Source: Nitrospirota bacterium (GTDB lineage Bacteria; Nitrospirota; Thermodesulfovibrionia; UBA6902). From it: a DNA stretch of 37,590 nt. The stretch is from NCBI GenBank assembly GCA_016234115.1, contig JACRHD010000007.1:1-37590 (forward strand), written 5' to 3'. Shown piece by piece: positions 23,601 to 31,735 of this stretch. A program made the position numbers and the translations under genes. The notes beneath the pieces were generated by a model. It had not been told where the DNA came from, made no database searches, and was given only the letters and a program-made list of their open reading frames with translations. Each line of letters begins with the position of its first letter. Position 1 is the stretch's first letter.

Positions 23601-25412
23601 ATGTTCCGAAGGGAATCCGTGCGGGGCGTTATAAAAGCCCTTGGTCTTGTCTTCGGGGACATAGGCACAAGCCCGATTTACACTGTTACTGTTGCTTTTC
23701 TGATCCTGCCTAAGACCCCCGATAATATTATGGGAGTGATGTCGCTGATCATCTGGACGATGTCGGTCCTCGTGTCTCTCCAGTATGTTGTTCTCGCCAT
23801 GAGGCTGAGCATGAGGGGGGAAGGAGGGACCATAGTCCTTAGGGAGATCCTCTCGTCCCTTCTCAAAGACAAAAAGAAGGCGGCCCTCGTGATGATGCTT
23901 TCAGTTATCGGAATTTCTCTGCTGATGGGCGATGGGGTGATCACTCCTGCAATCAGCATACTGAGCGCCGTTGAGGGCATTGCCCTTATACCCGGGTTTG
24001 AAAATATCTCCCGGACATTCATTGTGCTCCTGTCAGGCGTTATCGCGATTGTCCTGTTTTCATTCCAGAACAGGGGGACCGAGAAGGTCGCTTTCGCATT
24101 CGGCCCCATCACGTCGGTCTGGTTTCTGGCCCTCATATTTTTCGGGACGGTCTCCATAATGGAATATCCCGGCGTGCTGGCTGCGGTCAACCCGTGGTTC
24201 GGCATACGTTTCCTTGTGAATAACGGTTGGACGGGCTTCGTGGTGCTCGGGGAAATCTTTCTTTGCGCAACCGGGGGCGAGGCCCTTTATGCCGATATGG
24301 GACATCTTGGAGCGAAGCCGATACGGCATGCCTGGATAGGCGTTTTCATCGCCCTTTCCGTGAACTATCTGGGGCAGGGGGCCTTTTTAATGGGCCATCC
24401 AGAGGCGAAGAACACCCTTTTCGAGATGGTCATGCACCATGCGAGCGGGCTGTATATTCCCTTTTTAGTCCTCAGTGTCGCCGCTACCATTATCGCCTCG
24501 CAGGCCATGATCAGCGGCACGTTCTCTATTGTTTATCAGGCGATTGCCACAAGGATAATGCCGATGTTCAGGGTAAATTACACGTCTACCGAGCTGAAAT
24601 CCCAGATTTACATACCCTCGGTCAACTGGTTTTTACTTGCGGCCGTCCTGTTCATAATGATCGAATTCGGGGAATCAAGCCGTCTTGCAGCGGCCTATGG
24701 TCTCGCTGTTACAGGGACAATGACGATTACCGGCGTCATGATGATGTGGATTTTTCATCTCAGGAAAAAGCCGGTCCTTTTTGTACTGTCATTCTTCGTT
24801 ACATGCATCGATATATTGTACCTGTCGGCCAACTTCTATAAAATTCCACACGGCGGATACTGGTCGCTTGTCCTCGGGTCTTTACCGTTTACAGTCATTC
24901 TTATTTACACGCAGGGACAGAAGAGGCTTTACCGGGCGATGAGATTCATGCCGTTTGAGGAGTTTATCCGGAAATTCAATGAGACCTATACATCCGACCC
25001 GAAGTTAAAAGGCTCCGCCCTTTATTTGATCAGGGACATCAAAAGGGTCCCTGCGTTTATAACTCAGACCATGTTCCTGCACGGCATAATTTACGAGGAC
25101 AATATTTTCCTCTCGGTAACGGTCCGAAGCGATCCCTACGGTGTAGTCGGTTACTATAAGGAGGACATTGCCAATGGACTGAGGTCGTTTGAAATAGAGG
25201 TAGGGTACATGGAAGTGATTTCGGCTGAGGATGTAATGAGACAGGCCGGAATAGACGAGAGGGCGATATATTACGGGCTCGAAGACATCTCGGCCGAAAA
25301 CCCGGTCTGGAAGTTGTTTTCACTTATTAAAAGGGTGCTGCCTACTTTCATCAGGTTCTATGAATTCCCATCCTCAAAGATGCACGGCGTGATTACGAAA
25401 GTAAATATTTGA
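23601..25412 (+). CDS. kup: Potassium uptake protein Kup
   Basis: A 603-residue Kup/HAK/KT transporter, a proton-coupled K+ importer of the inner membrane. Landmarks are LGLVFGDIGTSPIYT near the N terminus, MRLSMRGEGGTIVLREIL, DGVITPAISILSAVEG and GGEALYADMGHLGAKPIRHAW; about 12 membrane helices are followed by a soluble C-terminal domain with FITQTMFLHGI and GLEDISAENP. ATG 23601 is the true start: AGGAGG lies 5 nt upstream, and an in-frame extension to 23424 only reads through the riboswitch and terminator. Expression should fall when c-di-AMP is high, consistent with c-di-AMP control of potassium. Confidence 0.96.
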   Translation: MFRRESVRGVIKALGLVFGDIGTSPIYTVTVAFLILPKTPDNIMGVMSLIIWTMSVLVSLQYVVLAMRLSMRGEGGTIVLREILSSLLKDKKKAALVMMLSVIGISLLMGDGVITPAISILSAVEGIALIPGFENISRTFIVLLSGVIAIVLFSFQNRGTEKVAFAFGPITSVWFLALIFFGTVSIMEYPGVLAAVNPWFGIRFLVNNGWTGFVVLGEIFLCATGGEALYADMGHLGAKPIRHAWIGVFIALSVNYLGQGAFLMGHPEAKNTLFEMVMHHASGLYIPFLVLSVAATIIASQAMISGTFSIVYQAIATRIMPMFRVNYTSTELKSQIYIPSVNWFLLAAVLFIMIEFGESSRLAAAYGLAVTGTMTITGVMMMWIFHLRKKPVLFVLSFFVTCIDILYLSANFYKIPHGGYWSLVLGSLPFTVILIYTQGQKRLYRAMRFMPFEEFIRKFNETYTSDPKLKGSALYLIRDIKRVPAFITQTMFLHGIIYEDNIFLSVTVRSDPYGVVGYYKEDIANGLRSFEIEVGYMEVISAEDVMRQAGIDERAIYYGLEDISAENPVWKLFSLIKRVLPTFIRFYEFPSSKMHGVITKVNI

Positions 25413-25437
25413 CGTTATCATTTCAGCGCTGCAGGAG

Positions 25438-25652
25438 ATTGGGGTCAAACCTTCAGAAGTCATTTATGAAGAGGTTGGAAAGGGGAAAAAGAAAGGGACA
25501 TGGCAAGACAACTGAAAGTAGAGTTTGAAGGGGCTTTTTATCATATAACCATTATCACCTTTTGATTGAAACACCGAAAGCGAACATAAAATGAAGACAT
25601 AAACCGTTTGTCTGAGAGGATGATAAATGATTTTTGAAGGTTTGACCCCAAT
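25438..25652. mobile_element. Decayed RAYT/IS200-like element with 18-bp terminal inverted repeats
   Basis: ATTGGGGTCAAACCTTCA (25438-25455) and its exact reverse complement (25635-25652) bound a 215-bp unit. Imperfect pairing continues inward (TCATTTAT / ATAAATGA). Inside is a collapsed transposase gene. The right end lies 6 nt past the gspF stop codon. It was probably mobilised in trans or is a dead remnant. Confidence 0.8.
25500..25594 (+). pseudogene. Transposase remnant with internal deletion
   Basis: ATG 25500, after AAAGGG, opens MARQLKVEFEGAFYHIT, the typical start of a Y1 (RAYT-like) transposase. The frame then stops, while another frame continues with NHYHLLIETPKANI and a stop. HYH is the HUH motif, normally some 80 residues further on. 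The middle of the gene has therefore been deleted with a frame change, and the 3' part is gone. Confidence 0.85.
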
Positions 25653-25658
25653 AGCGGT

Positions 25659-26834
25659 TCACTGCACTATCTGGTTCATCTCGAATATCGGCAGGAGGAC
25701 CGCGACGACGATGAATCCGACGACCAGGCCCATTGTCAGTATGAGAATAGGTTCGAGGAGGCCGATGGACCTTTGGAGTTTCCGGTCAAACTCGGACTCG
25801 TAGGAATCTGCCGTCTTCCTCAGGACCTCGGCGAGTCTCCCGGTCTGTTCACCGGTGGCGATGATCTGCAAAAGCGTGGGCGGAAAGCCGTCGAGGCTCG
25901 AGGAGAGCTTCGCGCCCTGAGAGACGAGGTCGCGCGCGGCCATTATCCTGTTTTCCAGGACTACGTTGCCTGTGGCGCGTGAAGTAAGCTGCATGGCCCT
26001 TAAGATGGGAAGCCCTCCTGAAAGCAGAAAGGATATCGTCATGGTGAAGCGAAGCATGTACAGGCCCATCAATATACCGGTGGGGTCTTTGAGGAGGACC
26101 CGGTCGATTATATCTTTCCTGTTCTTCGAGACCCGCCTGAACGTAATCACGAGGCCCGCCGCGGCTGTCAGCAGGAGCCACCAGAAATTCTTGAAAACAT
26201 TGCTCACCTGAATCAGAACGATCGTGGCAAAGGGGAGGGCGGCCGAGCTCTCCTCGAATACCTTTGTTATCTTGGGGATGACAAAGGTGAAAAGGAACAT
26301 CACGATGAAGACGCTTACGCATGCCATAAAGAGAGGGTATATGAGGGCGGTCTGGACCTTGTTTTTTATATTGACCTCGGTCTCGAGGAAATCGGCCAAT
26401 TTCATAAGAACATCCGTCAGCGCGCCGCTGCTTTCGCCGGCAGCGACCATGCCCGTATAAAAGTCCTTGAAGATCTCAGGGTGCGCCTGTAAAGCCCTCG
26501 CCAATGACGCGCCTCCGGACACCCTCTCTTTTATGTCTATAAGGACCCCGCTCCACGCGCCTTTCTGTTCTGAAGACAGCGCGCTTATCGCATCCACAAG
26601 GGGCACGCCCGAAGAAAGCAGGGTCGAAAGCCTCCGCGTCAGTCCTGCTAATACCAGGGGGGAATATTTCGTGAAGGGGCCCTTTTTATAAGAAGGCGCT
26701 TCTTCCTTAATTTCCCTGGGGAAGATGCCCAGGGACTTGATCTTCAGGGCCGCGTCTTTCTGGCCGTCCGCTTCGATAACGCCTTCCGTAGCGGAGCCTT
26801 CGGGGTTGTAACCTTTGTATTTAAAAACGGGCAT
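25659..26834 (-). CDS. gspF: Type II secretion inner-membrane platform protein GspF
   Basis: A 391-residue GspF/PilC-family protein. It begins MPVFKYKGYNPEGSATEGVI and contains two homologous T2SSF domains. The first runs through LSTLLSSGVPLVDAISALS and the second through LRFTMTISFLLSGGLPILRAM; three membrane helices include YPLFMACVSVFIVMFLFTFVIP and the last PILILTMGLVVGFIVVAVLLP. It anchors the assembly ATPase and pseudopilus assembly. PilC of type IV pili is similar, but gspC and gspD in the same cluster support secretion. It is separated from gspE by a 92-nt palindromic repeat. No pseudopilin genes follow; a mobile-element remnant does. Confidence 0.93.
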   Translation of the reverse strand: MPVFKYKGYNPEGSATEGVIEADGQKDAALKIKSLGIFPREIKEEAPSYKKGPFTKYSPLVLAGLTRRLSTLLSSGVPLVDAISALSSEQKGAWSGVLIDIKERVSGGASLARALQAHPEIFKDFYTGMVAAGESSGALTDVLMKLADFLETEVNIKNKVQTALIYPLFMACVSVFIVMFLFTFVIPKITKVFEESSAALPFATIVLIQVSNVFKNFWWLLLTAAAGLVITFRRVSKNRKDIIDRVLLKDPTGILMGLYMLRFTMTISFLLSGGLPILRAMQLTSRATGNVVLENRIMAARDLVSQGAKLSSSLDGFPPTLLQIIATGEQTGRLAEVLRKTADSYESEFDRKLQRSIGLLEPILILTMGLVVGFIVVAVLLPIFEMNQIVQ

Positions 26835-26837
26835 AAC

Positions 26838-26928
26838 TCAGCTTTCAGCAATCAGCGATCAGCTTTCAGCAAAAAAAACTTCAATACGCGCCGTTCGGCT
26901 GTATGCTGACAGCTGATAGCTGATTGCT
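26838..26928. repeat. Palindromic repeat (AGCTGATAGCTGA family) between gspE and gspF
   Basis: The left arm has two TCAGCTTTCAGC words (26838-26870), the right arm GCTGACAGCTGATAGCTGAT (26905-26924). They are imperfect reverse complements. The right edge overlaps the gspE stop codon (26927-26929). Confidence 0.8.
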
Positions 26929-28447
26929 ATGTTTCAGTATCTTTCTGCGTCACTCTTAAAACTTCCTCTATCGTCGTGATCCCCTGCAGTATCTTTTCGA
27001 CCGCGTCTTTCTGGAGAGGTTTGAAACCGGATTTTATTACTGCCGTCCTTTTGATGTCATAAGCCTCTTTCCTCTCCACGATCATCGTCCTTATCTCAGG
27101 GGTGATCTCAAGGAATTCATAAATCCCTTTTCTTCCGATATAACCCTTTCCAAGACATTTATCGCATCCTTTGCCGCGATACAGAACGGTAGGCGAAGGC
27201 ACGGCTTCAAGGTAGTCCGTTTCCTGTTTTGAAGGCGCGTACGGTTGCCTGCAGTGCGGGCAGATGACCCTGACCAGTCTCTGCGCGAGAACGCCGATAA
27301 GCGACGACGCGACAAGAAAGGGCTCTATCCCCATATCAATGAGCCTCGTCAGGGCGCTCGGGGCGTCGTTTGTATGCAGGGTGCTCAGCACGAGATGCCC
27401 TGTCAGCGAGGCGTGCACCGCGATCTCGGCGGTCTCCAGGTCCCTTATCTCACCCACCATCATAATGTCGGGGTCCTGCCTGAGAATTGACCTCAGGCCC
27501 GCGGCGAAGGTCAGACCTATTTTGGGATTGACCTGCATCTGCCCAATGCCGCCTAACTGGTATTCAACAGGGTCTTCAACAGTGATGATGTTTCGGTCCT
27601 CGGTATTCAGCGTTAAAAGTGAAGCATAAAGGGTCGTGGTCTTTCCGGAGCCGGTGGGGCCTGTTACGAGCACAATGCCGTTGGGCCTGGAGAGGGCGTT
27701 TTTGAACGAAGTTAGAATGGAATCCGAAAAACCCAGCATCTCAAGACTCAGGACGCCGGACTGCCTGTCAAGGAGCCTGAGGACCGCCCTTTCACCTAAC
27801 GCCGTCGGGATTATCGAGACCCTGATATCGATGTCTTTACCGCCGACAAGGAGCCTTATCCTCCCGTCCTGCGGGAGTCTCTTCTCCGCGATATCGAGCC
27901 CGGCTAATATTTTTATACGCGATATGAGGGCGTCCTGGATGATCTTCGGCGGGCTCAGCACCTTGCGCAGGATGCCGTCCACCCTGAACCTCACGTCCAG
28001 GCCTTTTTCATAGGGCTCCACATGTATGTCGCTCGCCTTTTCCTTCACGGATTCCATCAACAGCGCGTTGAGAAGGCGTATTATCGGCGCCTCTTCGGTG
28101 AGTTCGAGAAGGTCTTTGGGGGATTCAAATTCGGTCGCGACCCTGGAGAGGTCCTCACCCTTGATATCGCCCATGACTTCCGATACCCTGCTGGTCCTGC
28201 TGTAGACCCGGTTAATGGCGTCAAGGATCAGTTCATCCGTCGCGTGGACCGGATGGGGCCTGAGGTCCAGGCGTCTGGCAAGGTCCCTGAGGGCGAATAT
28301 TCCCCGGCTGCCGGATACGGCCGCTATCAACTCGCCGTCCTGCCTTCTCAACGGTAAAAAGACATTTCCTTTTACGAAAGAGAGGGGAAGGCCCTGGAGG
28401 AGGGAAAATTCGATCTCATCATCTGTTATGACTTCAATGGTTTCCAT
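26927..28447 (-). CDS. gspE: Type II secretion ATPase GspE
   Basis: A 506-residue secretion ATPase. An N-terminal regulatory domain (about residues 1-130) is followed by the catalytic core: DIHVEPYEKGLDVRFRVDG, Walker A GPTGSGKTTT, the Asp box TVEDPVEY, Walker B QDPDIMMVGEIRD, the His box TGHLVLSTLHTNDA, and a zinc-binding tetracysteine (CPHC and CDKC) near residue 400-430. It powers pseudopilus assembly at the inner membrane with GspF. ATG 28447 lies 29 nt past the gspD stop codon. The stop codon falls at the edge of a palindromic repeat. Confidence 0.96.
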   Translation of the reverse strand: METIEVITDDEIEFSLLQGLPLSFVKGNVFLPLRRQDGELIAAVSGSRGIFALRDLARRLDLRPHPVHATDELILDAINRVYSRTSRVSEVMGDIKGEDLSRVATEFESPKDLLELTEEAPIIRLLNALLMESVKEKASDIHVEPYEKGLDVRFRVDGILRKVLSPPKIIQDALISRIKILAGLDIAEKRLPQDGRIRLLVGGKDIDIRVSIIPTALGERAVLRLLDRQSGVLSLEMLGFSDSILTSFKNALSRPNGIVLVTGPTGSGKTTTLYASLLTLNTEDRNIITVEDPVEYQLGGIGQMQVNPKIGLTFAAGLRSILRQDPDIMMVGEIRDLETAEIAVHASLTGHLVLSTLHTNDAPSALTRLIDMGIEPFLVASSLIGVLAQRLVRVICPHCRQPYAPSKQETDYLEAVPSPTVLYRGKGCDKCLGKGYIGRKGIYEFLEITPEIRTMIVERKEAYDIKRTAVIKSGFKPLQKDAVEKILQGITTIEEVLRVTQKDTET

Positions 28448-28476
28448 TATAATTAGGGTCCCGCCCCCTCGAACCC

Positions 28477-30414
28477 TCAGGGTTGCCTGTCACTGTTAAT
28501 CCTGACTTTATAATTCGGCTCCGCGTAAAGCACCTCCGGAAGCGCCGTGAACTCTTTTATGGCGGCCTCTACATCATGGGCCGGTCCGAGGTTTATATGA
28601 TAAATGTTGAGCTCTTGAAAATACTTTATGACCGTCGCCTCTTTTTGGGCGATGATTTCCGCGGCCCTGTCCCTCGATACTTCCTCCCTGAATCTCACCA
28701 TGAGCTCTCCCGGACTGTAGGACTGCTCGCGCATGGAAAATTCCCTGTGTTTATCAGCCGTGATTTTTGTCAGCTGCTCCGACTCCTTGACCACGTGCGG
28801 GGAAAGGAATACGAGGAGGTTTGTCTTGTTCTTTGACGTATTTTTAAATTTGAAGAGCCAGCCCAGGACCGGGATGTCTCCAAGCACGGGCATCTTGGCT
28901 ACATTCTCCTCATCCCTTTCCTGCATGAGTCCGCCGATGACGACAGTGCGTCCGTCCTTGACGACTACGGAGGTCTTTGTCGAGCGCTTGGTTGTAGTAG
29001 GTCCTACCGTGGTCAGTATGCTTTCGGTGGTCTCCTTCAGGGCCGAGATCTCCTGGTAAATGTCGAGCTTTACGTAATCCCCTTCAGTTATCTGCGGGGT
29101 AAGCCTGAGGGTTATGCCGACGTCTCTCCTCTCTATGGAGCTCAGGACCGTATTCGTGGTGGTTACGTCGCGCTCTCTCTTTGAAATGAAAGGCACGTTC
29201 TCACCCACTATTATCTCGGCCTCCTCATTATCGGATGTGAGGATCTGGGGAGTGGAAAGGACGTTGACGGCGTCCCTGAAATCGTTCAGGCTGAAAAGGG
29301 CCGCAAACCCCGGAGACGTAAGGGTCTGGGTGGTGACTGTCCCGGATGAAGATATGGAAGTTACGGGGATGTCGAGGAAATTTCCCATACCCCCCGCTGA
29401 AAATCCGGTCAGGCCGTTGATAATGGAAAGCATGGTGGTCGTGCTCAGGTTCCCGAAACCGCCTATGAAGACCGGTTCATTATTGTGTTCCGCGGTCGCC
29501 CTCCATTTGGTCCCCAATTCCTTCAGCTTGTCTATGGAAGCCTCGATGATCATGGCCTCCACGTACACCTGTTTTCTCCTCTTGTCTAACATCCTGATGA
29601 CGCCCGCGATATTTTCATAATCGGACGGCGGGGCGATAATGATAAGCGAGTTGGTGCTCTTGTCCGGCATTATGCTGAACTGCGGGGCGGGCTCGGGCGC
29701 GGCGCCCTTCTGCCTGTCACGCGCTGCCTTTGAAGCCGTCTGCATGGTCTTGACCATTCCTTCGAGGACCTTCGCGAGGTCCGTCGCGTCGGCGTTCTCG
29801 AGGAAATAGACGTTGATCTTTATCTGTTCCTCCTGCGCCGACGGCTGGTCGATAAGTTTCAGGATCGCCACGATTTTTTCGATGTTGATCGCCGAATCGA
29901 CAACAAGCAGCAGATTGCCGGGACCGAAGGCGGATATGTGTCCGTCCCTCGAAACGACGGGACGCAGGAAGGCAATAGTGTCATCGGCCTTGATATGCTG
30001 GGTCGGTATCAGTTTTGTTATGTAGGCCTCGTTTACCGGGATGGTTTCATCAGTGGAGATATTACCTTCCTCCTTGGCCTGGGCGGACGGTATGATTTTA
30101 TATGTCCTGGGTCCGAGCGGGATAATAGTATAACCCTTCAGGCCCAGAACCGACGTAAAAAGAGTAAAGGACTGGTCGATGGAGAGCTTTGCCGGGGCTA
30201 TGATGGTGATCTTGCCTTTTATTCTCTCGTCAAAAATAAAGTTGACGCCGGATATCTCACTGATGAATTTTATCACCGTAGGTATTTCAACGTCCACGAA
30301 ATTAAAGGCGATGTTTTCAGCGGGCTTCTTTTCTTCAGCAAGCGAGAAGGCGGGACAGGCCGCGATCAAAAAGGTAAAAAATACGGCAAGACAAAAAACC
30401 CTGACAGTTTTCAT
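28477..30414 (-). CDS. gspD: Type II secretin GspD with C-terminal subtilase-propeptide-like domain
   Basis: A 645-residue outer-membrane secretin. ATG 30414 is chosen for its position directly before a signal peptide (KTVRVFCLAVFFTFLIAA) and AAAGG 7 nt upstream; ATG 30447 adds 11 residues. The N0 domain (FNFVDVEIPTVIKFISEISG), N1-N3 domains and the secretin barrel (QVYVEAMIIEASIDKLKELG, PQILTSDNEEAEIIVGENVP, VVKDGRTVVIGGLMQE, LLVFLSPHVV) are in normal order. After the barrel, residues ~567-641 (SPGELMVRFREEVS, LNIYHINL, LPEVLYAEPNYKV) look like a fervidolysin-type subtilase N-terminal prodomain. That is not a normal part of GspD. Confidence 0.93.
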   Translation of the reverse strand: MKTVRVFCLAVFFTFLIAACPAFSLAEEKKPAENIAFNFVDVEIPTVIKFISEISGVNFIFDERIKGKITIIAPAKLSIDQSFTLFTSVLGLKGYTIIPLGPRTYKIIPSAQAKEEGNISTDETIPVNEAYITKLIPTQHIKADDTIAFLRPVVSRDGHISAFGPGNLLLVVDSAINIEKIVAILKLIDQPSAQEEQIKINVYFLENADATDLAKVLEGMVKTMQTASKAARDRQKGAAPEPAPQFSIMPDKSTNSLIIIAPPSDYENIAGVIRMLDKRRKQVYVEAMIIEASIDKLKELGTKWRATAEHNNEPVFIGGFGNLSTTTMLSIINGLTGFSAGGMGNFLDIPVTSISSSGTVTTQTLTSPGFAALFSLNDFRDAVNVLSTPQILTSDNEEAEIIVGENVPFISKRERDVTTTNTVLSSIERRDVGITLRLTPQITEGDYVKLDIYQEISALKETTESILTTVGPTTTKRSTKTSVVVKDGRTVVIGGLMQERDEENVAKMPVLGDIPVLGWLFKFKNTSKNKTNLLVFLSPHVVKESEQLTKITADKHREFSMREQSYSPGELMVRFREEVSRDRAAEIIAQKEATVIKYFQELNIYHINLGPAHDVEAAIKEFTALPEVLYAEPNYKVRINSDRQP

Positions 30415-30467
30415 AGAATGGCCTTTCTTTCCTGCGTTCATATTCATAATATTTGCTTAGCTTGCAT

Positions 30468-30488
30468 GGGCGGGTTTCAAACCCGCCC
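30468..30488. repeat. REP-like hairpin between gspC and gspD
   Basis: GGGCGGGTTT and AAACCCGCCC are perfect 10-bp arms around one C. It belongs to the same family as 11187-11209. Confidence 0.85.
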
Positions 30489-30490
30489 CG

Positions 30491-30567
30491 ACTCTTAACT
30501 CCTGACTCTTAACTCCTGACTCTTAACTCTTAACTCTTAACTCTTAACTCTTAACTCTTAACTCTTA
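30491..30567 (-). repeat. Heptanucleotide tandem repeat, 11 units of ACTCTTA
   Basis: Eleven 7-nt units (plus-strand ACTCTTA, two reading ACTCCTG). The last unit supplies the TAA stop codon of gspC. An array of the same heptamer in the opposite orientation is at 34384-34432. Confidence 0.95.
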
Positions 30568-31458
30568 TTTTATCCGGTAGCTCATAGACATATTTTGTCC
30601 GCCCCTTATTATATCAAGATTGACGTTATTCATCCCCCTCAACGCGGACATGGCCTGTATCGCGACCTCGGCGTTTGAGATTTCCAGATCATTTATCTTC
30701 AGCAGGACATCGCCGTTCCTCAGACCGAGACTGTGATAAATCCCGCCGGGAATCACCTCGCTGATCGAGAACCCCTCCTGTTTGCCGTTTTTTATATTGG
30801 GAAGCAGCCGCGCGTCGGTGAGAATCTGTTCAGGATTATCAAGGGATTTCTGTATCCTCCGGCTGTCAAGAATATATTCCCGTTCACCTACTTTCCTGGC
30901 AAAGGGACCCGGCTGCGCGGGCTCCTTGATCTGCTTCTGGTCCTGCAGCGGTTCAATGGCCGTATCAGGTATCGAGACTGTAAAGGTCGCGCCGTTCTTC
31001 TCTATTACCGCGGACGCATGCTCTATCTTCTTCAGGACTCCGTAATCAAAGACCCTGTCTCCAAGGGCGAAGACCTGCTGCTGCACCGGCGTCTGTGCGC
31101 TGTCCTCGAAAATTGCGTAACCGAGTCTTCCGGACCCGAGGGCTGTCCCCATGAGGACCAGGTTTGTAACCGGGACGTCAGGCGACTCTGTCTCCTCAGT
31201 CCGGGACACGGTGATGGGATAAAGTTTTCCAGGCGCCCCGAAGGGATTTTTTTCAAGGATCGGGGCATACTGCATGAGGTCTTTTTTAAGGGTGGGCTGC
31301 CGGACATTCGATCTGTCTTTGCTGCCGGCGTCCGGCGGCGGCTTTTTTGTCATGGAGACGCTGATGACGTTACGGGTCAGAAGGAGCGCGGCCGCCAATA
31401 TGAAAACCGACAGCAGGTAGTTAATTAAACGGAGCTTCCTTACGGAAAAGTCAAGCAT
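30565..31458 (-). CDS. gspC: Type II secretion protein GspC
   Basis: A 297-residue bitopic inner-membrane protein. A short cytoplasmic N terminus and one membrane helix (INYLLSVFILAAALLL, residues 12-28) are followed by the homology region (LVLMGTALGSGRLGYAIFED, FALGDRVFDYGVLKKI). A C-terminal PDZ domain runs from about residue 205 to 297 (ISEVIPGGIYHSLGLRNGDV, LKINDLEI, DIIRGGQ). GspC links the inner-membrane platform to the secretin periplasmic domains and helps recruit substrates. It is the first gene of the minus-strand gsp cluster and is divergent from the secreted-protein genes. Its stop codon is inside the heptamer array. Confidence 0.92.
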   Translation of the reverse strand: MLDFSVRKLRLINYLLSVFILAAALLLTRNVISVSMTKKPPPDAGSKDRSNVRQPTLKKDLMQYAPILEKNPFGAPGKLYPITVSRTEETESPDVPVTNLVLMGTALGSGRLGYAIFEDSAQTPVQQQVFALGDRVFDYGVLKKIEHASAVIEKNGATFTVSIPDTAIEPLQDQKQIKEPAQPGPFARKVGEREYILDSRRIQKSLDNPEQILTDARLLPNIKNGKQEGFSISEVIPGGIYHSLGLRNGDVLLKINDLEISNAEVAIQAMSALRGMNNVNLDIIRGGQNMSMSYRIK

Positions 31459-31735
31459 GTAAATAGATTAAACTTTTACCTGTTTCATGTCAACAAGTGA
31501 AAGGTAAGTATCAAGTATATGGGTTTCGGAGTGTCGGAAAATTCAATCTTGTAAAGATAATTTACATATATTCCCTCCCATTAATTATTGAAGCCTGTAT
31601 AATCATATAGTTCAAAGTGGCATTGAAGTTGCGTGAGTACATCAGGACATTCTTGACTATGTAAAAATAATCGACAATCGACAGAGAGGGGAATGGTCGC
31701 CCCAAGAGACCATAAACAGAAAGGAGAGGTGAAAC

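Noticed and set aside
30491-30567. CRISPR array
   Set aside because: Units are 7 nt with no spacers; no cas genes in the window.
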